Source of the DNA: Phil1 sp963643205
GTDB taxonomy: Bacteria; Bacillota; Clostridia; Christensenellales; CAG-138
Length of the DNA stretch: 58,281 bases
Direction of reading: 5' to 3'
NCBI GenBank assembly: GCA_963643205.1
Contig: CAVIJJ010000008.1
Span: forward strand, 1 to 58,281
The notes below the pieces were generated by a model, which was not told the origin of the DNA, ran no database searches, and worked only from the letters and a program-made list of their open reading frames with translations. A program made the translations under genes and the position numbers. Within the stretch, counting starts at the first letter, position 1. Every line of letters begins with the position of its first letter. Shown in pieces: positions 49,027-57,087 of the stretch.

Positions 49027-50361
49027 TCAGCTGAGCTTGGTGCCGCACTCAACGCAGAACTTAGCGCCTTCGGAAAGCTTGGCGCCGCAGTTGGGGCAGA
49101 ACGCGCTCTTGGGCTTGGGAGCCTCGGCGGGCTTTTTGCTGCCGCAGTTGGGGCAGAAGGCCATCTTCGCTTCGTTCTTGGCGCCGCAGGAGCAGGTCCA
49201 GCCATCTTCGGCGGGCTTGGGAGCGGGCTTCTTGCTGCCGCAGCTGGGGCAGAAGGCCATATTGTCGCCGTTGGTTGCGCCGCAGGAGCAGGTCCAACCG
49301 CCCTGCTGCTGAGGCTGCTGAGCCTTAGCCTGCTGCTGGGCTTGCTGTTGCTGCTGCTGATACATCATCTGCTGCTGATTGGAAGCGGAGAACGCGCCCG
49401 CCATGTTGCCGGAGGCGTTCATGCCAAGGCCAACGCCCATAAAGGCCGCGCCCGCGCCGGCGGTGTTGCTGCCGGCGGCTTCCACGCCGCGAGCCATAGC
49501 GCCCTGCACATAGCCCTCGCGTACGCTGGGATCGGAAAGCATTGCGCCCTGGTTGCGCATGTTGATAAGCTTCTGGCTCTCTTCATCATAGGAGAGGGAG
49601 CCTATGCCTACGGACTGAATCTGCATGCCGCGGTTCTGGTTCCATTCCTCATCAAGAATGTTTGCCATGTATTTGGAAAGCTCGCGCGCCTTGCTGGTAA
49701 CAAAGCTTATGCGGGTGCCGTCCGCGCTCATCTGGTTGATGGCGGCCTGCAGAGCCTCCAGGAACTCGTTAAGATACTGCTCATTAATATCGGCTATGTC
49801 TACGCTTTCCGCGTTGCGGGGAATAGCCTCGGCATAGAACTTGAGCGGCTCGGTAACCTTTATGGAATAGGTGCCGTGCGCGCGCAGGAACAGCTCTGAA
49901 TTATAGAAATTATCAAAGTAGTTTATGGGGGTGCGGGTGCCGAACTTAATGCCCTTTATCTCCTGAAGGTTTATGAAAAATACCTTCTGGCTGGCGGAGG
50001 GGGTTCCGCCGTACTTTATGCGGCTGAAAGTCTCCTTAAGAGAATCGCCGAACTGGCCGTTGAAAAGGCTGGGGGTGGAAGAATTATCCACTTTGAAGTA
50101 GCCGGGCTCGGCAGTGTAGTCAACCACCTTGCCGCCGTCCACAAGCATCATGAACTGATTATCGTAAACGTGGATAATAGAGCCGTTGGATACGGTGTCG
50201 GCTGTGCCCTTGGTGTTCTGGTTGCGGCTGTCTCCCTTGCGGACCTTGACGCCGCGGGTAAATACGGTGTTATCACCCATGGAAGCGGACTCGATTACCT
50301 CAAGCCAGCTGTCTGCCAGCGCGCCGCCTATGGCGCCTACGGCAGCTTTGATTATGCCCAT
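49027..50361 (-). CDS. SPFH-domain protein with three C-terminal zinc ribbons
   Basis: The 444-residue protein has an N-terminal SPFH/band-7-like domain (about 25-260, of the YdjI 'virion core' type) and an Ala/Gly-rich part. A glutamine-rich stretch (about 325-350) and three zinc ribbons follow (WTCSCGATN..FCPSCG, WTCSCGAKN..FCPNCG, FCPNCGAKL..FCVECG). There is no membrane segment, so any membrane tie must be indirect. Related proteins lie in Firmicutes envelope-stress or phage-shock-like contexts, but no function is proven. Its promoter TTGACA-17-GATAAT lies at 50400-50428 and it is monocistronic. Confidence 0.85.
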   Translation of the reverse strand: MGIIKAAVGAIGGALADSWLEVIESASMGDNTVFTRGVKVRKGDSRNQNTKGTADTVSNGSIIHVYDNQFMMLVDGGKVVDYTAEPGYFKVDNSSTPSLFNGQFGDSLKETFSRIKYGGTPSASQKVFFINLQEIKGIKFGTRTPINYFDNFYNSELFLRAHGTYSIKVTEPLKFYAEAIPRNAESVDIADINEQYLNEFLEALQAAINQMSADGTRISFVTSKARELSKYMANILDEEWNQNRGMQIQSVGIGSLSYDEESQKLINMRNQGAMLSDPSVREGYVQGAMARGVEAAGSNTAGAGAAFMGVGLGMNASGNMAGAFSASNQQQMMYQQQQQQAQQQAKAQQPQQQGGWTCSCGATNGDNMAFCPSCGSKKPAPKPAEDGWTCSCGAKNEAKMAFCPNCGSKKPAEAPKPKSAFCPNCGAKLSEGAKFCVECGTKLS

Positions 50362-50399
50362 AGTATTATCCTCCTGATTTTTTATTTTCTTTTCTATTA

Positions 50400-50428
50400 A
50401 TTATCCCCGCGGCGTATACTTTTGTCAA
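50400..50428 (-). promoter_or_regulatory. promoter of the SPFH gene
   Basis: On the minus strand TTGACA (50423-50428) and GATAAT (50400-50405) are 17 bases apart. Confidence 0.75.
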
Positions 50429-50468
50429 GCGAACAGACCCGTGCCGCGGAAAATTTCACTTCGTTTCC

Positions 50469-52286
50469 TTAGTTCGCGTCCTTAAGAGCCGTGCCGTAGG
50501 CCTCCCAGGTTTCGTCGGGTTTCTCCCCCGCGGCAAGCGGCGCGCCCGTGCCTATGGATACCTCCGGCGGGTTGCCCTTGTAGGTATCGGTATAAAGGAG
50601 CTTGCTTTCAACCAGCTCTCCGTTTACGTATTTGTCCTGATACGCCTCGGCAACGTAGTATTTATGCCCCTGAACCTTAACAAGCTGATAGCCCGTGGGG
50701 ATTGTGGAATCGTTTGTGTATATGGCCTCTTCAAGGCGGGAACGCTCTTCCTTAATCTCGTTTCGGGATTTATAGGTTACGCCCTCGGGCAGAGGCGCGC
50801 CGTAAATATAAACCGTAAGCGTGTTGCGGCTGGAGCTGCCCTCAACCGGCGACACCTGCGCGAATATATAAACAGGGGATTCCGTGTTGTTTTTCCAAAC
50901 AAAGTCTATGCCGCGGGTATCAACCGTAGCGTCAAGGCCTACGGGCACATAGTCCGAGGGGATTGTGTGCGCGCGGCGATCAACTATTTCCATGTTGGAG
51001 CAGAGAAGCGCGTTATAAAGGGTTGTTGATACCTGGCAAATACCGCCGCCGGCCTGGATTGTGTATTCCTTGCCGCCGCTTATGCCGTTAGCGCCCTTCC
51101 AGCCCAGGTCATACGTGCGGGGGCCAACAACCGTGTTAAAGCTCCATTCCTCGCCCGGCTGAACAACGTTTCCGTTTATAATGTCCGCCGCCTTTTGAAT
51201 ATTATATTTTCTGTTCTGCTTAACCTCGTCGTCCTTCCTGGCGGAGAACTTGGTGGTGTAGCTTGCGATAAATGTTGTGTTCGCCTTAAGCTCGTCAATC
51301 GTGCCGCCGGGCAAAACGGCGTTAAGCGTGGCCTCTATGGTGGTTTCAAAATTGCCCGCGCTTATGGCAGCCTCTATGGCGTCCGCGGTAGCTTCTTTAT
51401 TAAGGGTTTGTCCCTCAATGCCCTCGTGGTAAATAAAGCGCTCCTCCTGCGCCCAGTCCGTTACGGGCTCGGCGTACGCGGCGGTAGCCTCCGTATTCAC
51501 GGTTTCGCTTATGCCCTCAAGCGCGCTCATTATCTTTTCGCGGTCCGCTGTATACTTGGCGTCAAATTCGCCCACGCCCGCGCCGGTAATGACAACGGTG
51601 TCGTCATCCGTTCCGCGGCCAAAGTTAAGCCCGTCCGCCAGCGCGTCCGCAATGTCGTACGTCATGCCGAGCGCCTCATAGTCAAACGTCCAGCTGTTTT
51701 CGCCGCTGCTTACGGTTATGGCAACGGTTTTAAGCTTTTTCTCCGCGGCGTTCTTAACAAGGCCCGTAGCCTCCTCGGGAGTCATACCGCTGACGTCAAC
51801 GCCTATAAGCCTTACGCCGTCCTTAAAGCGCTTGCTCGTCTGCATAAGCTTATCCATGTCCGCAACGGCCTCCGCGCCGTTATTGTTGGATATGGCGATT
51901 ATTATGATAACGCAAATAAGCACGCCCGCGGCGAGCGCCACGAATTTCAGAAGGCGGCGTGCGTTCTTCTTTTTGTTTTTCTTTTTGGCCGTGCCGGTCG
52001 AGCGCGCGCTTGAGCTGCGCGTGGCTGTGGTGCGGGCGGTTGAGGTTTTAGCCGATGATGATGACCTTTTCGCGCTTGTGCGGCTTGCCGTACGTGACGC
52101 GGTTTTAACCGCGCGCGTTGAGGTCGCGCTCTTGGTTGAGGCTGTTCTGCCGCCTGTCGCCGCGCCGCTCCTTGATGAGGAGGTGCGCGAAGCGGTGCCG
52201 GTTGTGCCCTGCGCCTGCTGCTTTTTCATATATGAGGGCAGCTGCGGTCCCGCGTTGTAGCTGCCGGAGTACTTATCGTTTGCCAT
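50469..52286 (-). CDS. VanW-family wall-associated membrane protein
   Basis: The 605-residue protein begins with a cytoplasmic region rich in Ser, Thr, Arg and Ala (to about 115), then a membrane segment (about 125-148). Extracellular peptidoglycan-binding-4-like domains (about 170-380) and a VanW domain (about 390-520) follow; the VanW core is GGGICQVSTTLYNALL and FVWKNNTESPVYI. VanW domains occur in glycopeptide-resistance clusters but most members are chromosomal and of unknown role. No van genes are nearby. AGAGGAAG fits ATG 52286; the longer frame has no site. A wall or envelope role is likely. Confidence 0.9.
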   Translation of the reverse strand: MANDKYSGSYNAGPQLPSYMKKQQAQGTTGTASRTSSSRSGAATGGRTASTKSATSTRAVKTASRTASRTSAKRSSSSAKTSTARTTATRSSSARSTGTAKKKNKKKNARRLLKFVALAAGVLICVIIIIAISNNNGAEAVADMDKLMQTSKRFKDGVRLIGVDVSGMTPEEATGLVKNAAEKKLKTVAITVSSGENSWTFDYEALGMTYDIADALADGLNFGRGTDDDTVVITGAGVGEFDAKYTADREKIMSALEGISETVNTEATAAYAEPVTDWAQEERFIYHEGIEGQTLNKEATADAIEAAISAGNFETTIEATLNAVLPGGTIDELKANTTFIASYTTKFSARKDDEVKQNRKYNIQKAADIINGNVVQPGEEWSFNTVVGPRTYDLGWKGANGISGGKEYTIQAGGGICQVSTTLYNALLCSNMEIVDRRAHTIPSDYVPVGLDATVDTRGIDFVWKNNTESPVYIFAQVSPVEGSSSRNTLTVYIYGAPLPEGVTYKSRNEIKEERSRLEEAIYTNDSTIPTGYQLVKVQGHKYYVAEAYQDKYVNGELVESKLLYTDTYKGNPPEVSIGTGAPLAAGEKPDETWEAYGTALKDAN

Positions 52287-52328
52287 TCTTCCTCTTTCTG
52301 CCTGTTCAGGCATAAAACATCACATTAC

Positions 52329-52357
52329 ATTGTAGCCCAATCAAGCAAAATACGCAA
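52329..52357 (-). promoter_or_regulatory. promoter of the VanW-family gene
   Basis: On the minus strand TTGCGT (52352-52357) and TACAAT (52329-52334) are 17 bases apart. Confidence 0.6.
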
Positions 52358-52419
52358 CATATACGCGGGCATTTATACAAAAATGCAAGCTGTATTCATT
52401 CCCCCCACTCCCGGGGTTG

Positions 52420-52441
52420 TTAAGGGGCCGCGGCCCCTTAA
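52420..52441. repeat. perfect 22-base palindrome
   Basis: TTAAGGGGCC-GC-GGCCCCTTAA is its own reverse complement. It marks the left end of a 310-base cluster of hairpins between the vanW-like and oraE genes. It may be a terminator stem or a site for a dimeric DNA-binding protein. Confidence 0.7.
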
Positions 52442-52447
52442 TTTCAA

Positions 52448-52498
52448 TCCGGCTCCGGCGACACGCGCGCCGGAACGGATGAAAACCGAAGGTTTTCT
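52448..52498. repeat. dispersed hairpin repeat, copy B
   Basis: This copy matches 24941-24992 in its conserved part (TCCGGCTC.GGCGA and CGCCGGAACGGATGA) but has the stem GAAAACC/GGTTTTC instead of GAGTTCC/GGAACTC. Pairing is preserved while the sequence is changed. Confidence 0.65.
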
Positions 52499-52506
52499 TT
52501 CCCTGC

Positions 52507-52544
52507 GGGTTTTCCGCCCGGGAGCGTAAGCGAGAGGAAAACCC
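52507..52544. repeat. larger hairpin joining copy B to the tandem array
   Basis: GGGTTTTCC (52507-52515) pairs with GGAAAACCC (52536-52544) around a loop holding GCGTAAGCGAGA, a variant of the array's conserved flank. Confidence 0.6.
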
Positions 52545-52729
52545 GTAAACTCAAAAAGACGGCGAAAGACCGTCTTTTTGAAAGCGAAGCGTAAACTCAA
52601 GGAAACGGACGTGTCCGTTTTCTTGAAAGCGAAGCGTAAACTCAAAAAAAGACGGCACGAGGCCGTCTTTTTGAAAGCGAAGCGTAAACTCAAAAAAGAC
52701 GGCACGGGGCCGTCTTTTTGAAAGCGTCA
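52545..52729. repeat. tandem array of four hairpin units
   Basis: Four units of 45-48 bases begin at 52545, 52591, 52636 and 52684. Each has the flank GTAAACTC, a palindromic core and the flank GAAAGCGAAGC (the last ends GAAAGCGTCAG). Cores are AAAAAGACGG/CCGTCTTTTT, AAGGAAACGGAC/GTCCGTTTTCTT and twice AAGACGGC/GCCGTCTT. Each core looks like an intrinsic terminator in both directions. The array starts 4 bases after the oraE stop on the minus strand. Confidence 0.8.
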
Positions 52730-52733
52730 GCTT

Positions 52734-54956
52734 TTACATTTTTCCTTCTTTTTCAAGCTCCCAGCGCTTCTTCACAAGGAAGGTAGCAACGTGGTTGCCG
52801 TGGCTGCCGCGGCCGAAGCCCTCGTCGGCGCCGTTGGCGCGAGCCTGCGCGGAGGCAACCTGAGTGCCGCCGGCTACGAATATAACCTTGTCGCGTATAC
52901 CCATTTCGGTAGCGATGCGGTTAATCTTGGAAATGTTCTTATAGTGTATGTCGTCGTGGCTTATTATGGTGGAGGCAAGCATGGCGTCCGCGTGCAGCTC
53001 AACCGCCGCGTTGACAAGCTTTTCGGGCGGTACGCTGGTGCCAAGGTAATGCACCTCTATGCCGTATTTCTCTATGCCGCCGTGCTTAATGTCTATTATC
53101 TCCCTAAGGCCAACGCTGTGCTCGTCCTCGCCAACCGTGCCGCAAACAACCTTCATGGGCTTGCGCTCTATGTCCGCGCGGATTTCATCATCGCTCATCA
53201 CGTCCGGCTCCTTGGGCAGAACCAGCTTATCAATTTCTATGCTGAAGGGAACCTTGCCCTTTGCCTCTATGCGGGTACCTTCGGCGGGATGCATTATCTC
53301 CTTTGAAATAACCTCTATGTCCGTAAGGCCCATGCGCTTGCAGCACTCTATGGCCGCCGCCTCGGCTATAAGCTTGTTGGCGGGGAAGAACATGGTAAGC
53401 ATAACGGTGCCGTCGGCAAGCCACTCCATTTCGGGGCGGATAAGCTTAGCGCCGGGCTGGGCGAATTCCTTAACCTCCGCCATACGCACGTTGCAGTTGT
53501 CCTCTTCGTCAAGCTCGTCTATGAACACTATCTTTTCGGGCTTTTCAAGCGTGCAGCCGCCTATAAGGTCGCTGGGGTTGGTTGCGCCGTACTGGGCAAT
53601 GTTGTTGTAGCCGTAGTGAGCGGTAACGGGGGCCATGTAGTCGTCCTCGCGCTTTACTATGGTGCCGGCGCCTATGCCGCCGTCTATCTTTCTGGCGATA
53701 CCGTCGTTATTGCGCTCCGGATATATGCCGCTGTCCACGAACATGCCGGCCTCAACGGCGTTGAAGTAGCCGCCCATCTGAACCATTTCCTCAAGGAAGA
53801 GAACGGCGCGCTCCTTAAGCTCGCGGGCCTTTTCGCGCAGGTAGCCGTCCTTTTTCAGCTCAACCATTTCCATAAGCCCGTCCATGCCCACAAGCGCCTG
53901 CTTGGCGGTATCGCAGGCCTCTATATTATAGATGTGCCAGGGTACGTTGCGGCCCTCGTCGGGGGTTATGGTGGACTGTATATCCGCGCTGGTAAGCTTG
54001 GATATAATCATGTTCAGCACGTGGGTAACGGTTGCCTCACGGGTGGAGGACTCGATATACTTGGTGTTCATCTGCGCGCGCATGCGGTATTCGTGGAAAA
54101 GATCGCGAAGCGCAACGGCGTAGGGCAGGTCAATGTGTATGCAGGGCGCGGGGGTAGCCGTGGGGGGAACGGTGGAAAGGCAGATGTTCTTCTTATCCAC
54201 GCCCACCTTGGCGGAGAAAATGGCGTTTATGGCATGCTGCACCATAAGCTCCGGCATAACCTTCCAGGCATCGCGCGCGGTAGCGTTGGCGTTATGCGCG
54301 CCGTCTATCTGCGCCTGTCCTGCCCAGGCGATAAGCTTTTTGCTCTCGCAGGCATCAACAAAGCTGCGGATCATGTTTATGTTTCTGTAAATAACGTTGT
54401 ACTGCGGGTCCTGATGAACGCCGTTCACGCCTTCTTCCGCGAACATAACGGCAATATCCGGGCCGGCAACGCCGGAAACATAGCTATGGTAGTTTATGGG
54501 GCGGCCAACCTCGTCCTCTATCATGTCGAGGGCCTTGCGCTGGGCGCGAACCTGCTTACGGGTTACGGGGATACCGCCCATGCCCTGGGGAGTGCCCTCT
54601 ATAAGGCCGTCAAAGTGGCTCTGTCCGGCGGTACGGATAACCATTATATGGTCGGCGCCGTGGTGCGCGGCAAGCCTCATGCGGCGGATATCGTCCTCAA
54701 AGCGGCCGGAAGCTATTTCCGTGGTAATTGTGGGCAGGGGCTGAGGGTCTATATCGCCGAAATAATGCGCCGGGGGCAGGGGTACGCTTGACTTAAGCGG
54801 CTCCGCGCAGTCCTGATAGTTGAACTGGCCAAGCTTAAGATCGGGCGCGGGAGTGCGCCATGTCCAGCCGTGGCGGCGGGGATGATAGTTTTCAAGATCC
54901 TTCAGTATTTCGGATACGTTAATGTTATCATTGGGGTCCAGTTTGTAATCGCTCAT
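52734..54956 (-). CDS. oraE: D-ornithine 4,5-aminomutase, large subunit
   Basis: The 740-residue subunit binds adenosylcobalamin and PLP and moves the terminal amino group of D-ornithine to C4, giving 2,4-diaminopentanoate. The N-terminal TIM barrel carries TAGQSHFDGLIEGTPQG and YHSYVSGVAGPD. The C-terminal Rossmann-like part (about 600-740) should bind cobalamin, with VVCGTVGEDEHSVGLREI containing the D-x-H-x-x-G type pattern and VFVAGGTQVASAQARANGAD. PLP lysine lies in that part. It overlaps nothing but is 12 bases after oraS, at the end of the ornithine operon. Confidence 0.95.
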   Translation of the reverse strand: MSDYKLDPNDNINVSEILKDLENYHPRRHGWTWRTPAPDLKLGQFNYQDCAEPLKSSVPLPPAHYFGDIDPQPLPTITTEIASGRFEDDIRRMRLAAHHGADHIMVIRTAGQSHFDGLIEGTPQGMGGIPVTRKQVRAQRKALDMIEDEVGRPINYHSYVSGVAGPDIAVMFAEEGVNGVHQDPQYNVIYRNINMIRSFVDACESKKLIAWAGQAQIDGAHNANATARDAWKVMPELMVQHAINAIFSAKVGVDKKNICLSTVPPTATPAPCIHIDLPYAVALRDLFHEYRMRAQMNTKYIESSTREATVTHVLNMIISKLTSADIQSTITPDEGRNVPWHIYNIEACDTAKQALVGMDGLMEMVELKKDGYLREKARELKERAVLFLEEMVQMGGYFNAVEAGMFVDSGIYPERNNDGIARKIDGGIGAGTIVKREDDYMAPVTAHYGYNNIAQYGATNPSDLIGGCTLEKPEKIVFIDELDEEDNCNVRMAEVKEFAQPGAKLIRPEMEWLADGTVMLTMFFPANKLIAEAAAIECCKRMGLTDIEVISKEIMHPAEGTRIEAKGKVPFSIEIDKLVLPKEPDVMSDDEIRADIERKPMKVVCGTVGEDEHSVGLREIIDIKHGGIEKYGIEVHYLGTSVPPEKLVNAAVELHADAMLASTIISHDDIHYKNISKINRIATEMGIRDKVIFVAGGTQVASAQARANGADEGFGRGSHGNHVATFLVKKRWELEKEGKM

Positions 54957-54968
54957 GCCTTGCCTCCC

Positions 54969-55319
54969 TTAAAACTGCGCCGCGGCCTCGTCCCAAAGCT
55001 TGCCTTCGCAAAGGGCTTTGCCCACGAGTATGTAATCCATGTTCTTGGCCTTGGCAAGCCTGTAAACAACGTTGCCCGCGCCGTGGCCCAGAAGGCTGCG
55101 CTCTATGCAGCCATCGGTTATGGCCTTAGCCTCTATTGAGGAGAAGCCCATGCGCAGAAGAACGCTGCGCTCTATGGCGGGGGAAGTGTATTCATAGCCC
55201 ATCTTGAGCAGCGGATCCACTATCTGCTCGGCAAGCTGCCAGAAGCGCTCTTCCAGCTCCTTGTCGCTCAGGTTCGCCACGCTTTCGCGGCGGACTTGAT
55301 AATCGTCATCTCTTTTCAT
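54969..55319 (-). CDS. oraS: D-ornithine 4,5-aminomutase, small subunit
   Basis: The 116-residue subunit pairs with OraE in a heterotetramer. LSDKELEERFWQLAEQIVDPLLKMGYEYTSP and GMGFSSIEAKAI-type sequence match the OraS family. GGGAGGA precedes the ATG. It sits between ortB (31 bases) and oraE (12 bases), as in known ornithine fermentation clusters. Confidence 0.93.
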   Translation of the reverse strand: MKRDDDYQVRRESVANLSDKELEERFWQLAEQIVDPLLKMGYEYTSPAIERSVLLRMGFSSIEAKAITDGCIERSLLGHGAGNVVYRLAKAKNMDYILVGKALCEGKLWDEAAAQF

Positions 55320-55350
55320 TTATTTTTCCTCCCGATGAATTGTGCGCCTA

Positions 55351-56754
55351 TTAAGCCTTAAGCTCTTTAAGCACTGCCTTTACGTAATCCACGTCGCGGT
55401 TAACTTCCTCCGCAAGGAAGGCGATGTCGCCCTCGGTGGGCTCGTGATCAACCGTGGCAATGGCGTTCTTTATAAGGGAATGGCGCATATGGTCCGTGTT
55501 GAAATCGCGCGCCTTTATAAGGGAAGGATGCGCGGGCAGGACTATGCTCTTGCCGGGTACTTCCTCGGCGGGATCGCCAAAGTGAATATCTATGCCGTTC
55601 TTGCGGGCAAAGTCAAGCTGGGGATTGATGTGCTTGCCGGCGCCGGTGTACTCGGTTTCCTGAACAACTATGCACTGATCCTGATCCATTTCCTGCGCCA
55701 CGCTGAAGGCGGCGGCAAGGGAAGTGTTGCCGGCGGGGCCGCGCTCAAGTCCCTCAAGGGAGGCAAGCATTTCGGTCATGTAGAAAACCTCGCCCTGGGC
55801 AACGGTTACGTAGCGATCCATGTAGCGGAGCGGCCTTGCGGCGCTGCGGGGAACGTCGCTCCTGTCCGGCCAGGTGGAGAAGGGTACGCCGAAACCGGTA
55901 TGGCCGGTTGTGAAGGACTTTTTGTTGAACTGAGTGTCGCTCGCCATGTGGAGACCCCTCAGGTTAACGCTTGCCGCTATAACCTTGGCGTCGCATCCGG
56001 CCTTCTTCAGGCCGCGGGCGGTACCGGTAAGATTGCCGCCGCCGGCGTTGGTGCAGACCACCGCGTCCGGATCCTTGCCGAAGCGATCACGGAACTGCTC
56101 GGCTATTTCGTAGCCAAGGGTCTCAACGCCGATTATGCCGTAAGGAGTGTAAAGGGAGGCGTTAAAGTAGCCGGTATCCTCAAGCATTCTAAGGGTTTCG
56201 TAGAAAAGCTCCGGACCTACGGAAAGCTGAACAACCTCAGCGCCGAAGGCTTCGCACTTTCTGGCTTTTTCAATTATTTCGGGCTGGCCGATGTACTTGG
56301 AATCGTAGCATTCCTGAACTATTATGCACTTAAGGCCGGCCATGGCGCATATACTTGCAACGGCGGCGCCGTAGTTTCCGCTGGTGGCGGCTATGGCACC
56401 CTTGTAGCCCATTTCCTTGGCGGTATAAATGCTGGTGGCGGCGCGGCGGGCCTTAAAGCTTCCGCTGGGGTTGGCGGCCTCGTCCTTTATGAATATGCGC
56501 GCGCCCTTGCCCTCGGGGGCCATCTTGCGGGCGAGAGCGGTTATGTTTTTAAGCTCTATAAGGGGGGTATGGCCTATCGCGAAGCCTTCCTGAATGCGGC
56601 GAACCTCGTTCACGTCAAAGCCGGTCGCGTTCATCATGCCCTCGTAATCAAAGGCTATGGAGCCGGACTCAAAGCGGGAGTAGTCCATGCCGACGGCGGC
56701 CTTTATAATATCCGCCCTGCGGCCCATAACCGCGTTGTAGCTCATGTCTTTCAT
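55351..56754 (-). CDS. ortB: 2-amino-4-ketopentanoate thiolase, beta subunit
   Basis: The 467-residue PLP-dependent subunit cleaves 2-amino-4-oxopentanoate with coenzyme A to acetyl-CoA and alanine, the energy-yielding step of ornithine oxidation. The fold is threonine-synthase-like: NPSGSFKARRAATS with the PLP lysine, SGNYGAAVAS as phosphate loop and a late HPSLIKARDFNTDHMRH. It starts within the ortA stop (4-base overlap), so the two subunits are co-translated. Confidence 0.93.
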   Translation of the reverse strand: MKDMSYNAVMGRRADIIKAAVGMDYSRFESGSIAFDYEGMMNATGFDVNEVRRIQEGFAIGHTPLIELKNITALARKMAPEGKGARIFIKDEAANPSGSFKARRAATSIYTAKEMGYKGAIAATSGNYGAAVASICAMAGLKCIIVQECYDSKYIGQPEIIEKARKCEAFGAEVVQLSVGPELFYETLRMLEDTGYFNASLYTPYGIIGVETLGYEIAEQFRDRFGKDPDAVVCTNAGGGNLTGTARGLKKAGCDAKVIAASVNLRGLHMASDTQFNKKSFTTGHTGFGVPFSTWPDRSDVPRSAARPLRYMDRYVTVAQGEVFYMTEMLASLEGLERGPAGNTSLAAAFSVAQEMDQDQCIVVQETEYTGAGKHINPQLDFARKNGIDIHFGDPAEEVPGKSIVLPAHPSLIKARDFNTDHMRHSLIKNAIATVDHEPTEGDIAFLAEEVNRDVDYVKAVLKELKA

Positions 56755-57053
56755 TTGTCGTCACCTCCGAAAAGTATGCCGCGCACGGTGTCGCCTATCT
56801 CAATAAGCTCCGGCACGAAGTCGCCGTAGTTATGCGTGTAATGCGGATTAACCTCTATTACCTTGCCCTTAACGTGCCTGCCGGTACGGGTTATAATCTC
56901 CGCCTCGTCGCCAATCTCGGCGTCCTCGGTAAGGTGTCCTTTTACCCAAACCTCAAGGGGTACGTGGTGAGTGTCTTCCGGAACCTGCGGCGCGCGCTGC
57001 TCCGGGGTGAGGATAACGTTGTGGGTAAGAACCCAATCGCCCTTCTTTGCCAT
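56751..57053 (-). CDS. ortA: 2-amino-4-ketopentanoate thiolase, alpha subunit
   Basis: The 100-residue subunit is typical of OrtA: MAKKGDWVLTHNVILTPEQRAPQVPEDT at the start and a small beta-rich domain with LTEDAEIGDEAEIITRTGR. GGAGG about 11 bases ahead favours ATG 57053; the in-frame TTG at 57071 overlaps the site. It lies between ord and ortB. Confidence 0.92.
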   Translation of the reverse strand: MAKKGDWVLTHNVILTPEQRAPQVPEDTHHVPLEVWVKGHLTEDAEIGDEAEIITRTGRHVKGKVIEVNPHYTHNYGDFVPELIEIGDTVRGILFGGDDK

Positions 57054-57087
57054 TTTTATTATTGCCTCCAAATGCGTAATGTACGCT

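Noticed and set aside
50469..52286. VanW gene as evidence of vancomycin resistance
   Set aside because: No vanH, vanA/B-type ligase, vanX or two-component regulator is present. Chromosomal VanW-domain proteins are common in Clostridia.
52373..52705. Minus-strand reading frame with repeated LSLRFAFKKT
   Set aside because: The repetition comes from the DNA hairpin array, and the frame has no ribosome binding site. The palindromic, terminator-like cores explain it better than a protein.
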